Source of the DNA: Spirodela intermedia
Lineage: Eukaryota; Streptophyta; Magnoliopsida; Alismatales; Araceae
Direction: 5' to 3'
DNA: 64,000 nucleotides
Assembly (NCBI GenBank): GCA_902729315.2
Contig: LR746270.1
Span: 6,953,221 to 7,017,220, forward strand
Shown: positions 45,467 to 57,714 of the stretch, piece by piece
Position numbering within the stretch: position 1 is the stretch's first letter
How the letters are laid out: every line of letters starts with the position of its first letter
The notes under the pieces: generated by a model
Databases searched by the model: none
Seen by the model: only the letters and a program-made list of their open reading frames with translations
What the model was told of the DNA's origin: nothing
Made by a program: the position numbers and the translations under genes

Positions 45467-48400
45467 TCACCACTGTAATGTTACTGCCAAATCGAGCAGG
45501 GCTTCCACCTGGCGTATAGTCCGCTGCCTCTCGTGCTGCTTCAGCATGTTAGCCACGGACTCGGCGTCGTGGCCCTCGGCGGGCCGGTCGTCTTCTTGCT
45601 CACTTCGGACCTCCTGGAGCAGCGCATCCACTTCCCTGATAAAATCTGCTCTCAACAGAACATCATCGTTGTCTGGCTCGAGCTCGATGCGGCCGTGATG
45701 CTGGTCAAAGAGAAAAGCATCTCAATTAACGGAAGATATTTTCTGACCAGAAATCTCAGTAGTGGGGATGTAAATATTTCTGAGAAAAATATTGGAATGA
45801 AAACGACACGGCATAATGATCTCTTGTTTACACTCTCAGCTATTGGAGATAATCCAAACAATTTGCGTTGACAGATCACCAACATTTTTAGCAAATAACA
45901 TCAACTTAGAGAGGGTAACTGAACAATTCATGACATGCACTAATTACATTAGGTATGGTGTTCATCTCAGACTTATCTTACCCAGAGTGGAAACTCTGGT
46001 AGGACCCACATGCCATACCCATGTTCATATTGTGGGTTTTCGATTCGTCCTTGTATACTTAGATACCTTAAGGCTTGTTTCATATTGTTCTGAACCTTTT
46101 AAACCGTACTTAGTCCTAAAATAAACCTGCGCCATTTTATACCGCAGCCTAACATGTTCTGTGTGTAAGGGATGCTCAAAACATTTGAAGGCAGCGTATA
46201 ATCTTGACATGAAAGACTGTCGGTAAACCTGATTACTATAATAGAAACATATGTTGACATGACTACACCTATGAACCTATAATCTCCCACTCTCATCAAG
46301 GACTACTCAAATACTTGATTAGCTATTTTTGTCTCATACCCAAACGCAAAAACACTGAATCCAGCATAGGGGCAGGATCTGAGGAACTTTTATCTGACAA
46401 ACACAAGTCAAGGTAGGATTTATCCTCTCTATTCTCTATCTTCCTAGAATTTTCGACACTGTCAAAATAGGGCATTAGAGTTGTAATAATTCTACGGGTT
46501 ACAACTCCTTCAAACCTTGACATATGAAATATAGCTTAATCAGATCAAGTCGATTAAAATTTTACAGAATACATGATCCACAGCAGCCAATACATCTCGT
46601 GGAATAAAGGTATTATTTCCAAAATTTTGCTTTTAGTTCTCAGTCGCAATTCAATACTAAGCAAAAATTTCAAGCATGCGAGATGCGAAACTAATACAAA
46701 CGATTAGTCATGAGTAAGAAATTTCAGGTGGTGAGAATTTAGTCACTCATAAAAATTCTTATAAGAAAGTATAAAATGTTCAGCCAAGAGCAAAGATAAT
46801 CATGTCATGGACATAAGGTGGATAGCCTTACAGTATCTACATCAAATCCCGCTGGAACAAGTATACTGAAAGGATCCTCTGCTGGAAATGTATCAATCAT
46901 GCATTTTCTGCATGTCTTCAGCCACTCATCATCATCAAATCCATCATGGAGATTCAGCAGATCATTAAGCAAACGCATGGATGGCGATGATTCTCTTTTC
47001 AATATTTCTGTCTAAAACAAAGAAGAGTAGATACCAAGCAACTTCTGCATCATATGCTCGCGCTTAATTGCAACATACGATAAATACTGAATTTGGCATG
47101 TTAGAAAGCTATCAATGACTAAAAGTTGCATGCTCAAGAAATATTTGATCATGTAGTCTAGTTATCGTAACAACATTACAAGTGAAACCACTTACCTCTA
47201 CCCTCCGGTATAAAAGATCTAAGCTCCTGATGGCATCTCTCTCCTCCTGAGTACATACCATATATCAATAAGTTAGGCCTCAACGTTAAATAAAAAGCCT
47301 AACCTTATAAAAACAATTCTACCTCACATTAAGATGTGATGTAGAAAAATTATGAATAAACGATTTTTAAAAACTAAAAACATACATGCTAAATTGAATT
47401 AGAATCAAGAATAAGCCAAAATAGCAATGCTGTTTATGACAAAAAAAGTACTTTTTGAGGGTTTCACACTTTCCTTTCAAATTCTAAATTCGCCCTACAG
47501 CAATTATATTAGATATTTCATAGAAACATAATCCCTGATGTAAGGAAACTAAAACTGTAGTAATTGGAAACAGAGCAAGAAAAACATAACAATGCAACAT
47601 CGTCATATGCTAACTTCTCAACTTGTCTACAGTAAGTCTTAAGGTTGAATATAAATATCTCATTTTTTTGAAAAAAGGTATGGAAAACCTATCTTCTAAA
47701 TAAATCAAGTGAATGAAATATGATTTTTCGCACCATGACAAGCTTATTCAAGAGGAACCATGCAACTGGTCACAAAACTTCAGAAACTAAAGTTGAGGAT
47801 TAAAACGAATAAACATCGTATCCGTTACAAGACAATACGGCAGAGATGATTCTAGGATCTATTGTGGGCATGCCGGATAAGTCAATTGAACTATGAACAA
47901 CAAGCCCAAGTTCATGCACTCATGCAGTGCAATTTAATCTATAAAAAGGTTAGTCCAGACTAGCTGGTTCAAATAAATAGAATAAAACAACAAACTTAAA
48001 TTCCATGACTTCGCCGTTCTCCCCTTTGTTGTCTAGAATTTCTTAAGATAAATGTTCATCAAACATGAAAAGAAATGACTGTGATGATAAGAACTACCAA
48101 TTACAACAATGATGTAAACATCAAACACTAGCAATTAACAGGGTATCCTCTGAATTGACTCTGTAACCTAAAGAGTAGATTCTAAAGTCTTGCGGCATAT
48201 GATAGCATAAGAAAGGGAGGAGTGCACAATTGAGGAAATAGATTGAAAAATCAATGTAATAAGCTTCGCCTACATCTCTTCGAGCCAGATCTAAACGGTT
48301 CCATATGACCAGCAGGACAAGCTCAGTCAGTTCACCATTCTCAGCAGCTTCCTCAATTTTCTACACAGAAAAATAATCAGAAAGAACAAGGTCAGAGTTA

Positions 48401-51400
48401 TATTTATCAAAGAATTTTCATGAGTTCCTACCATGCAGATAATACAAAACACAAACAACAGGAGGTGGAACAGTGAAGGAGAGTATGCATTCCTTAATTA
48501 GTCGACCCTGAAGAATAACTTGCAAATTAAGCGTATATTTTTCGAGCGCAAAAGCTAAAAGATCATAAAATCGTTCACCTCCCCGAAACTACGAGGAGGT
48601 GCGGCCTAAAATATCTAATTATCCTCATAAAAAATACAATTTGGTAAACAAATAAGATTTCATCCAGATACCGTTTTTAAGTCTGAAATTCCGTCTAGAT
48701 CTGCATGTTACCTGACATTAGGACATCCAAGATTCTAAACTTGAATACAATGGGTACAATATGATAAATGCATTTTTCTATGGTTTAGAGGGAACCAGTT
48801 ACCAAAAAGTGAGGAACAGATGAAGAAGACTTCATGAGGAGAGAGAAAATGCACTCTATCAGTCAAATTCCCTAAGGGGTAATATACAAGTGGAGGTACA
48901 AATAATTTTGAGGTATGGTTGCCAAAACACAGTCCAATATGTCATGTGCACCAAATATATTATTATAAATTTTACCTTCTCAATTGAATAGTAGGTTGGT
49001 CAAAGAGAGTACGCCGACAAACTATTGAATTATTCCTACGATTGTCAAATAGTAAACACCAAAAAGCAGCAAATATTCTCTGAAATCAAGAACCCACACA
49101 CCCCGCCCCCTTCTCCAAACCATGAATAAGAGAGAAATATAGGGAAGATCTTTAGCCTGCCAGTAGCTGCCTCCTCCCATGATGGTGATCGCTGGCCACA
49201 AGTAACCCTTCTTTATTAACTCAATCAGCATCGGAAACATTTTGGTTGGAGAATCATTTTCAACCTACATTTGACGAGAGAGAAATCTGGAGCTGCAACC
49301 GAGAGTTGGAGACCTCCAAGCTCAATATTCAAATTGGAAAGAGAGACAGCATTGGACCAGGTTTTCATTGCCAATTGAACGTTAATTTTGTAACTATATT
49401 TTTTACCGATTACATGTGTCCTCCTTTGACTGAAACCCTATTTCCACATAAAAAATAAATACGTTTTTGTTTGAATTTCATTTCACTGAATTTTATTCAT
49501 TTTCAGCACATTCAAATCCTAATCAAGACTTACAAGGCTTATGACATATTTGGAAGGGTTCGCACACCATCTGACTGACTCCCATCAGCAAAGCTTGGCT
49601 ATGGAGAAGGTTTTATCAATATCTCTAGGAAGCTAACATGCAAGTTGCAATAAACCTAGTGGAAGGTTTTACTTGGAGCACCCAATGTATTCTATGATCG
49701 AACCTAAGAGATAACAACGAAAATAAACTGTTTACTGATCTGATCTAGCCTTGTTGTGATTAAACATAGATAATCTTTTTTATGAAATATTTCTCATTTA
49801 TTTTTTAACTCTTAAAATTATTTTAACACGCTTATAAAGTTGTCATTTGGCTACTTTGCCTTCGAACCGACTGTTAGTTTAATGACCTCAAAACATTGAT
49901 GAAATTATCTAATTAATACATCTACTATATCAATCTCTCATCTCAACTATTTTCTACAATATTGGTTTTTACAAACTTTAATATAGAGGGTATAAGTGTG
50001 CCTTCTTAAGCATGTTTATAATTCAATTGGCATCAAACACTCTAATTAATCTTCCCAGCTTTACAATTATTTCTTATCCTAAATTGATTTTCGGAATCAT
50101 TTAGGTATGCATCAATTAAGCCATTTTAACATGATTCAAGCTCACATGATTGATGCAGATGATAATTTCTCGACAGCCATTAAAACTTCTGGGGAGCCAA
50201 CACGTCTAGATTGCCAACTGGACTAGTTTCTCATTTCTTCCTTTTTCTGGAATGATCATGGTATCTAAGCAGGCTTTTTTTTCCAGTCAATTTTTATATT
50301 TAAATTATGCATTATTAAAGGAAATATTCAACATGAAAAAGAACAAGTTTTTTACGAACTAGAAAAATCCACTAGTTAATGTGTACAAAAAAGTAGATTA
50401 AGAACACGTGAAATAAGAATGACCAATCTATGCACTTATAAACTTTCAATGGTCTCATCTTCAGCAAATAAAACTATATCCATCACATAATCTTCATGAA
50501 AATATACTTATGTATAATTTTGCCCTAGTAGTCATAATCCTTGTAACCAAAATAACATAAACTTTAATCTAATTAGGACGTAATATTAACAAAAAGATAG
50601 TCCAACTTAAAAGTGAAACCGATTATGACGTGAGCTTTATGCAGAAAACAGTATATTGAATACACAGTTGCATAAACAATGACCAGATTATGAAGACCAG
50701 TTTACCTCCTCAACTTCTTCTGCAGCTCTTATGAAGTTTGAAACTAATATTTTTGCTTTCCGAACTTCTTCTTCAGGGTATCCCTTCAAACGCATTCCAA
50801 TTTCACGATATTCATCAACTTTCATATTCTCTTTTTCTTCTTCCTTGTCGCGATATGCATGCCACTCCTTTGTTTTTTCCCGCTGCCGTGCTTGCCATTC
50901 CTTTCAAATGTGAAAGAGCCCAGTTAAGTATCAACAGAGAAAATATCAACAAGGTGAGAACTGTAAATTAAAACAAGGAAGGAAGCTTGCAATAAATGCG
51001 CACCCCAAGGTTTTTAACTTTTGAGAAAAGAAAACAATAGATCAGTGTAATAACTAGGTGCACCAACAATGCTTTACCAACTGAGAGGATACTGAAGTGA
51101 ATAGACACTGAAACAGATTAAGTAGAAGAAACTAGTTCGGCGACTGAGCTTAGTTGGGACCTAATACCTTTTTCACGCTCAAAGCTGGCAAAGCAAAGTA
51201 GGAACAAAGCTAACTTTTGGAAATTTGAACCTACTAAATAATGAAATAATAGGAACCATCTGACTCCAATTAATGGGATGATGAAGGTCCGACATGGGTT
51301 AGAAGTTAATCAACCATTGAACCGAATAAATGGGATATTGTTAAAAAACCCGTGCTGTGGACAAGGATGTGCAATGTCACGTTTTGGGAGTTGTGAAGAG

Positions 51401-52801
51401 ACAAGGAGGAAGAGCTGAAACCTTGATGTGTTATTATCACATTAATGAATATAAAGGAGGATGTACGTTCTCTCTTAGTATTCTCTCACCAATTGTGAGA
51501 ATGGGGAGTTGAGAAGTCAGGGGTTAAGAAATTTCAATGTTAACTATTTGGGAAATGACGTATGGGTATCTTTTCAGTCTTGTGTGCAGAGGTTATATCT
51601 AATCTCCATAAGCAGAAGATGGGTTGTAAGAATTTGAAAATCAAGTTTTGACAAACTTGACTGTTTCTGATAAGACTTACACGAGTTTCCTTTTGTGTTA
51701 GCCCTCTAATTCTTGCATCTTTGTCGTGTTCCACGATCAAGAGGTAGTCACTACCACTCCCAGTGAAGAGAGATCCATTGAATCAGATACTATCATTTAG
51801 GAAACCGAGTCTTCAGGATTCCAGTCTCAATTGATCAGAGGGATATAATGATAATAACGAGAGCCAAAAAAAAAAAATAGAGAAGGCAAAGAACAAGAGC
51901 ATACGACACCAAAAATATATACAAAATGGAGTAACATGCAAAACACCTTCAATTATTATGCATGATCAAAAAATTGTGAATGAATGAATGTTTGAATATG
52001 TAGGGGATGAGCACGATAATATATATATATATATATACTTCCTCTTGCAATCAGACGTTCATTATATGTAATTAGTCTTCATACAAATTTCCACTATTGA
52101 TTGTTGAACATTTGGTTATCTTATCAAATGCAAGAACATTTTCCCTGCAAAAACAGGCATTCCTGAGCACCAGCACGAAATCTCTTCCAAAAGCAATCCG
52201 TACCCATTACCAACCTTGACTTCTGATGTAGTGCAACCAAAGACAAAATCATTGGTTCCCAAGAAGGCTTCCAATTATTTGAAACTAGGAAATGTCTTTC
52301 ATGGCAAGAACATACAAGCAGAAATTTGACACCCGGAAAAGCATAAATATGTCGGTGGACTGGAGCAAGCATCAGCATAGAGATACCATGAACAGAAAAA
52401 AGAAGGGAAAGTAAATACTAGATATCAGAAATTCCCCAGCACTCAGTTACCTCGTCATAGTACTCCTTGGGGAGCCCGCCCTCTTCACTAGTGTCCTCTT
52501 CTCTGGTCCTACCTGAAACTGACGCGATTTTCCCCCCCGGCGTCTCAGTAACAACTAAAGAAAGATACAGAGACGTGAACACAGAAGGGATGAGGCGACG
52601 AACAGACCTGCCCGGAGAGAAGGATTCCTCTTGGGGGCGGGTGGCAGTGATGGGAACACAACCGTCCCGCAGAGCCGCCGCCCAAAAGCCGCCGGCGGTG
52701 GCGACGGAGGCGCGAGGGATTTGAGGTGGTGCGCCTGCACCTGAGGTTTTGCCCACATTCTTGCCGGATGACCAAATGGCGGCAAAACCTCCGAGGAGCA
52801 T
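45467..52801 (-). CDS. PAC: PALE CRESS (PAC), chloroplast RNA-maturation protein
   Basis: Six exons, all GT-AG and in frame: 52801-52451, 50900-50706, 48360-48274, 47246-47196, 47011-46832 and 45700-45467, giving 365 aa. The first ~100 residues are Ala/Ser/Arg-rich, as in a chloroplast transit peptide. The conserved body is LPKEYYDE|EWQARQREKTKEW, a charged coiled-coil stretch with DEYREIGMRLKGYPEEEVRKA, KIEEAAENGELTELVL, VIWNRLDLARRD|EERDAIRSLDLLYRRVE, LLNDLLNLHDGFDDDEWL, DTFPAEDPFSILVPAGFDVD and the C-terminal QRTIRQVEALLDLAV. PAC is a plastid protein tied to 23S rRNA and plastid mRNA processing; loss gives pale seedlings. The N-terminal exon is longer than in Arabidopsis; a tested internal donor/acceptor pair there breaks the frame, so I keep one exon. 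Intron 3-side gap (48361-50705) and intron 1 (50901-52450) are large. Confidence 0.92.
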
Positions 52802-53232
52802 TCACTAACCCGTTTACACTTCCAATCGGATTGTCAACGGGCCGGGCTAGTCCGGGGTCCGGGCTGACTGCTAGATGAAAGGCCCGGGCCCGTTTGGCCC
52901 GGAAAAGCTCAAAACGGGCTCCGTGTCTGGCCGCCACGTAGGCGTTCGCGGGCCAGGCCCATGCCCATCCAGGCTCGGACCTGCCGGGATGGTTCGCACC
53001 AGGATGCCTCAGTCGGCTGGTCACGTAGCATGAGGTTAGGTTATAGGCCAAAATCGGAAAATCGGATCCAAACAGCCGCCAACAGGTGCGACAAAATCCT
53101 AATATCCTGAACGTGCAAGTCAGCGTGATAGCTGACCAGGGCAAGTGGAGGCAGTGTCATCAGGCGGCGGCGGGGTGGCGGTGGAAGTCGGTGCGGGAGG
53201 AGAGAGAAAAGGGGGGAAAAATTAAATTAAAA
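52802..53232. promoter_or_regulatory. Divergent promoter shared by PAC and the L34e-family gene
   Basis: Only about 430 bp separate the PAC start codon (minus) from the chosen L34e-family start (plus). The stretch is GC-rich with GGCCCG words (52840-52990) and no obvious TATA box, as common in bidirectional plant promoters. Telling the two 5' UTRs apart is not possible by eye. Confidence 0.5.
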
Positions 53233-54048
53233 ATGGGGGGAAGGGAGGGGGCTGTTAACATGCACCGCAACCCGTCCGCAGAGATGCGGTCCTCCGCCGT
53301 GACGGCATCTCCGGTAAAGGGCCGGCGGCAAGGCCCCGGCGGCGCCGCCGGTCAGTCGTCATCGTCGCCTTGCTGCAGGCACTCATCGCCGTCGGCGACC
53401 CTCGACCTGCTCATCTTCATTCTCGTTCTCTTCTCCTGCACCTTCCTGATCTCGTCATCCTTCTCCTACATCTTCCGCTCGCTCTCTCAGATCCTCCCCT
53501 CTCTCCTCCGGCCGCTCGCCGATTCTTTCAATGGATCGCCTATCCCGTACGCCGCGGGGCTCGTGGTATTTCTCGCGGCGACATTCCTGGTCGCCGCCGA
53601 GATCCCCTGCGGCGGCAGCGGCGGCGGCGGCGGCGGTGAGGGCGGTGAGGGCGGTGAGGGCGGCGGAAGGATCAGGGGGCGGCGGTCTTCGTGGTTCCGG
53701 TGGTGGTCTAACCGGTGTGGGAATCCCCAATGCAAGGGGCTGAAGAAAGCGTTGGAATTCGACGTGCAGCTGCAAACTGAGGAATCAATCAAGGCGGCGG
53801 GTTCGTCGCCGGCCGTGGGGGTGTGGCGGGAGATCGACAACCTCCCGTGGAAGGGCGGTGATCAGGGGAACAGCCCGGAGTACGAGTGCCTGAGGTTGGA
53901 GCTCCGGAAGATGGCCCCACCCAATGGCCGGGCAGTGTTGCTGTTCCGTGCCCGATGTGGTTGCCCCATCGCCAAGCTGGAGGCTTGGGGACAGAAGCGG
54001 GGGCGGCGGAACAAAAAGTGGGTGATCAATCTGCCTGTGAAACTATGA
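53233..54048 (+). CDS. Plant ribosomal-protein-L34e-superfamily membrane protein
   Basis: Intronless. The frame is open from 53086, but family similarity starts later. I chose the ATG at 53233 (271 aa); 53260 is equally plausible. With this start, a membrane segment lies at about 58-81 (LDLLIFILVLFSCTF) and a second at about 105-124 (YAAGLVVFLAATFLVA). A Gly/Glu-rich linker from a GGCGGTGAG repeat follows. The C-terminal domain has the plant family signature NPQCKGLKKALEFDVQLQTE, PWKGG, YECLRLELRKMAPPNGRAVL, RCGCPIAKLEAWG and KRGRRNKK. Despite the name, such proteins are not canonical ribosomal proteins and their role is unknown to me. The gene is GC-rich and produces several shadow frames, including a 117-aa one on the minus strand. 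Confidence 0.8.
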   Translation: MGGREGAVNMHRNPSAEMRSSAVTASPVKGRRQGPGGAAGQSSSSPCCRHSSPSATLDLLIFILVLFSCTFLISSSFSYIFRSLSQILPSLLRPLADSFNGSPIPYAAGLVVFLAATFLVAAEIPCGGSGGGGGGEGGEGGEGGGRIRGRRSSWFRWWSNRCGNPQCKGLKKALEFDVQLQTEESIKAAGSSPAVGVWREIDNLPWKGGDQGNSPEYECLRLELRKMAPPNGRAVLLFRARCGCPIAKLEAWGQKRGRRNKKWVINLPVKL

Positions 54049-57000
54049 TGTCATTGTAGCGCTTATTTGATCTTCTGTCATTTTATGCTGGTGGCCTCAC
54101 TTCTCTAAGGTTTCATTTTTCTTTCTGCATGTTCTTTGTGTCTGATTGCATAATTTGATGGAATAATTTTCTTTTAATTCTCGATACCATTCTTGGTCCC
54201 TTCAAAAATATGGTTAAATAATTCTTGATCCCTTCGAAAATATGGAAAATATGATGAAACTTGGAGACACGATGGAATTCCATCTTTTGTAAATATATTT
54301 CAGATATTACTAAGTCAACTGTCCCATCTACACCTGCAGCAGCCTTGTAAAGTTTGGCAATTTAAAATATCTAAAAGCTTGCCTACTCCTTCCAACCTTT
54401 TACATTGAGGTATCCTCGTGTAAATAGTTCTAAAGACTCTATGTCAACTTTCAAAATTGCCAATCACCATTACATCCGTAGCATCCATTCCATAAATACG
54501 AAAAACAACTTTGAGAGGTGTATGTTGACAATAGTCAGAATAACTGACTACATCAATTGTAAAAGCATGTTTACCTAAAGAAAACCACAATCATGTAGAA
54601 GAATCTATACGCCTTGAATGAATTGCATTCTACATTTCCTTTTCAACATGTACCCCACTACTAAGATGCTGATAAATTGATATAGGGTACGAATCATCGT
54701 ATCTTGAGTCTTAAATCACTGTAGAATAAACAACTTACTACTTGTCAAGTGGGTATAAAATTTATCTAACGTGATACACTCCTAAATCTTGGTCATTGAA
54801 TTCGGACAGTGATAAATCCTTCGGGTGATGAAAGAACATTTTGTAAGTCCCCGAGTTCAGACTCCTGAACTCTTGGGTAATGCCTCTTTTTATTTTCTAG
54901 CTATGGAACATTTTCATGCAGCCAGATTGCCCACTGCTGAAACTTCTGTTATAGAAGTGTCTTAATTAATGTGTAGCCCCATTGAGAAGCTGATTTTTTG
55001 CGCTCCAAAGCCTCTCTTATTTTTACTCTATAGAGCAAGATAAGGCAGCATTTATCTCTCACGTGAACCGCTTACTCACTACTTTGTCATCAGAGACCTT
55101 TTTGTGTCTTCCAATGGTCATGGTGAAGACACCATTTTTTACTGTGGGCTTTATATTTTTTCATTTTTTTAAAATAACCCTCCTTTTAAGGTTGTAGGGA
55201 GAGGATCTATCCTTCGAAGTGACTTCTCCAAGATAGATGGCTGCTACCAGATCCTTTTAGAGGATACTATATTAATAGGTGTGGATATTTTTTATTTTTC
55301 TCCCGTATGGATGGCAATGCTATTATTCTCGCTTTCTATTCTATGCCTTGTCTTCTTGACAAGGGTTGTTGATACATGTCTTTACCACTAGATGACGTAA
55401 ACCACCACAACAAGAATTCAGAGTACGTGCATCCTACTATTCGTTTCTTTTTCTCAGGCTTCCCTCTAAAGTTATATTGTTTACAGTTTCTTCTTGAGTT
55501 TGGTTGCAAAATGAATTCCACAAAACTTTCTGTTGCAACTCAATGCATCTCCTACAATATTCGTTTACGCTGTGAATGTTTTTTTTTCGGTGCCACCACT
55601 TCCTATGTCAAAAGACCTGCCAATCACACTAGATTTAAAGTGATCAAAACGCACCTGATAATGTCCAACTAAGCATCACACATATTTTTGACAGCAAAAC
55701 TTTCTAATCTACTTAACCATAAATATATGATTTTTCTTCTCTCCTTTCCTGAATATCTTTCACTGATCTTTTCACATGTATTTGACACGACCTGCAAAAC
55801 CTCATTTTCACTTTTGGTCCTTGTTTTTAGTCATAGGAATTGATGAGATTGATAGAGGCACTTGTATGTTGTCAAATTTCAGTTACACATATTTCCAGGC
55901 TATATTTAAACTATTCTCTTGATAAAAGAATCCTCCATGGTCATTTTGTGCTTCTTAAAAAAAAAAAAAATTATTCCATCCTCTCAGTATCTTATCTGGA
56001 TACTTGCGACTAGCTGATATCCAAAGTAGTTCGTCAACTGATAGCCCCCAACTCCTTTAATCATGTTTCAGACCTCTTTTTAGTTTTTGAGGTAACATTA
56101 GCATGGTATTCCGAAGCTTAGGAATGACGATTTGAACATCTTCAGTTCTATTGCATTGCCTTCTGGGTGTGAAGTGCAATCTTGCTGTTGGTCTCTTCTT
56201 CAATAGTATATTATTGTCATTTCGAGTTATCAATGGGTTCACGGTTGGAGTGGTCAGTATCATATGACATTGGTAAAATTCAAATGTAAACCTCAGATGC
56301 AACACGTTGTTATGATTTAGGAAATGAATACCTGGAATAGTTAATATAACTGAAGGTTGAATTGGATAGTCTGAAGCTAGGACAAAATTGAGTGAACATA
56401 GGAGGCTGAGGATTTGTCATAGATCATTTGCTTACTTCTGTTAGTCATTTACTGCCAGACTTCATGGTGTGCTTTTTCATTCATTATGCCCTAAAAGACA
56501 GCATGTTCTTTACTTTCAAAGTTTGTCACCTAATTTATATAATGGCATTTTTTCTATGGTTTTATTCTTTGGACGAATGATTTCATTTCGTATGTAAATT
56601 AAACAAAATGATCTAGGTTTGTGGATCCAGGGATGGGCCAAAACTGCCCAAATTCTATTATTCCTGATCATAAGGTTCATGACTACATCTTAGAACGCTG
56701 CTGCATCCGTAATACAACTCCTTTTGTTGTTTTCTGAAATTCTGTAGCTTTCTGTTACATTCTAAAGCGCAGTTTCTTCTTGGTGAAATGATCCTGTACC
56801 TACCTTATCCACCTTATTTTGTCTTTGCATATGGTTCGTAACTATAAAGTGTATGAATGTATTATAGGTCTCCATCTTTACCATATGCATTCATTTTTTT
56901 AGAGGTGCACTAGTGGGGACTATGAAGCAGTACTAGTGAATGGAACCACTGGTCTAATTTTTCCACTCTGCACAGAGGTTTTGGCTTGTACGAACTGAAG

Positions 57001-57714
57001 GCCTCAATGATCTTTGCATAATCAGGGCATGACTAATTTACTATTATTATCACTGACCGGGGTACGAGTGAAGCCTAGTGGCAGCGCTAATTGGTTTTTA
57101 TATTTGAGCCGAAGGTCTTAATTTTGGTGACCAGATTTTGTTTGTCTACTCAGATTTGTTTCATAAGCAGCTTCCATATTTGAGCATAGGTGAATTCAAT
57201 TCTGGTAGATGTTCACAAAAGTAGGATTATTTTGTATGGGGCTTCATTTAAGTTGACCCAATTCTAGGCTCAAAAATGTGTGGGTTTTCATTTAAGTTGA
57301 CCCTCTTTAGAATCATTGGTTTGAAAGGAGGGTGCTCTTTATTTTCTAGGGAAACCATCTGGTAAAGACTAAGGTGCTGACCTTTGCCTTTCGATTTACT
57401 CTGATGTGCTAGTGGAATTTATTGGCAGGACATTGGGGAATGCCGTTGAAAATAACCCTGAGGTTCATTTCTTAACATATGATAGGGAATATGGGGCCTC
57501 CATAAATTTGTACATGGGAAAGAACGTATATTTGCATTTCGTTCTTACTTGGACCACTTCCTATTTCCTTTGTTTCCTAGTTTGTTGGTTTCCTAGTTGT
57601 TTGGTAGTTTCCTTGTTTTGTGGCCCTCATACTTGCATATAACATGCATCTATGATATGAATAAGAGTTAACTTTTTACTCTATATATCCTCCTAGGGTT
57701 TGCACCACTGTTCA
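54049..57714. other. AT-rich intergenic DNA
   Basis: After the L34e-family 3' UTR no gene is recognisable. The frames at 55376-55672 and 57406-57642 have no known domain. Bases from about 57540 to 57714 (TTTCCT-rich, a CTATATATCC motif, ending TTCACA) are probably the LTR of the copia relic that follows. Confidence 0.45.

Noticed and set aside
52545-53144. 199-aa minus-strand frame over the PAC/L34e promoter
   Set aside because: It overlaps the PAC first exon in another frame and has no recognisable domain.
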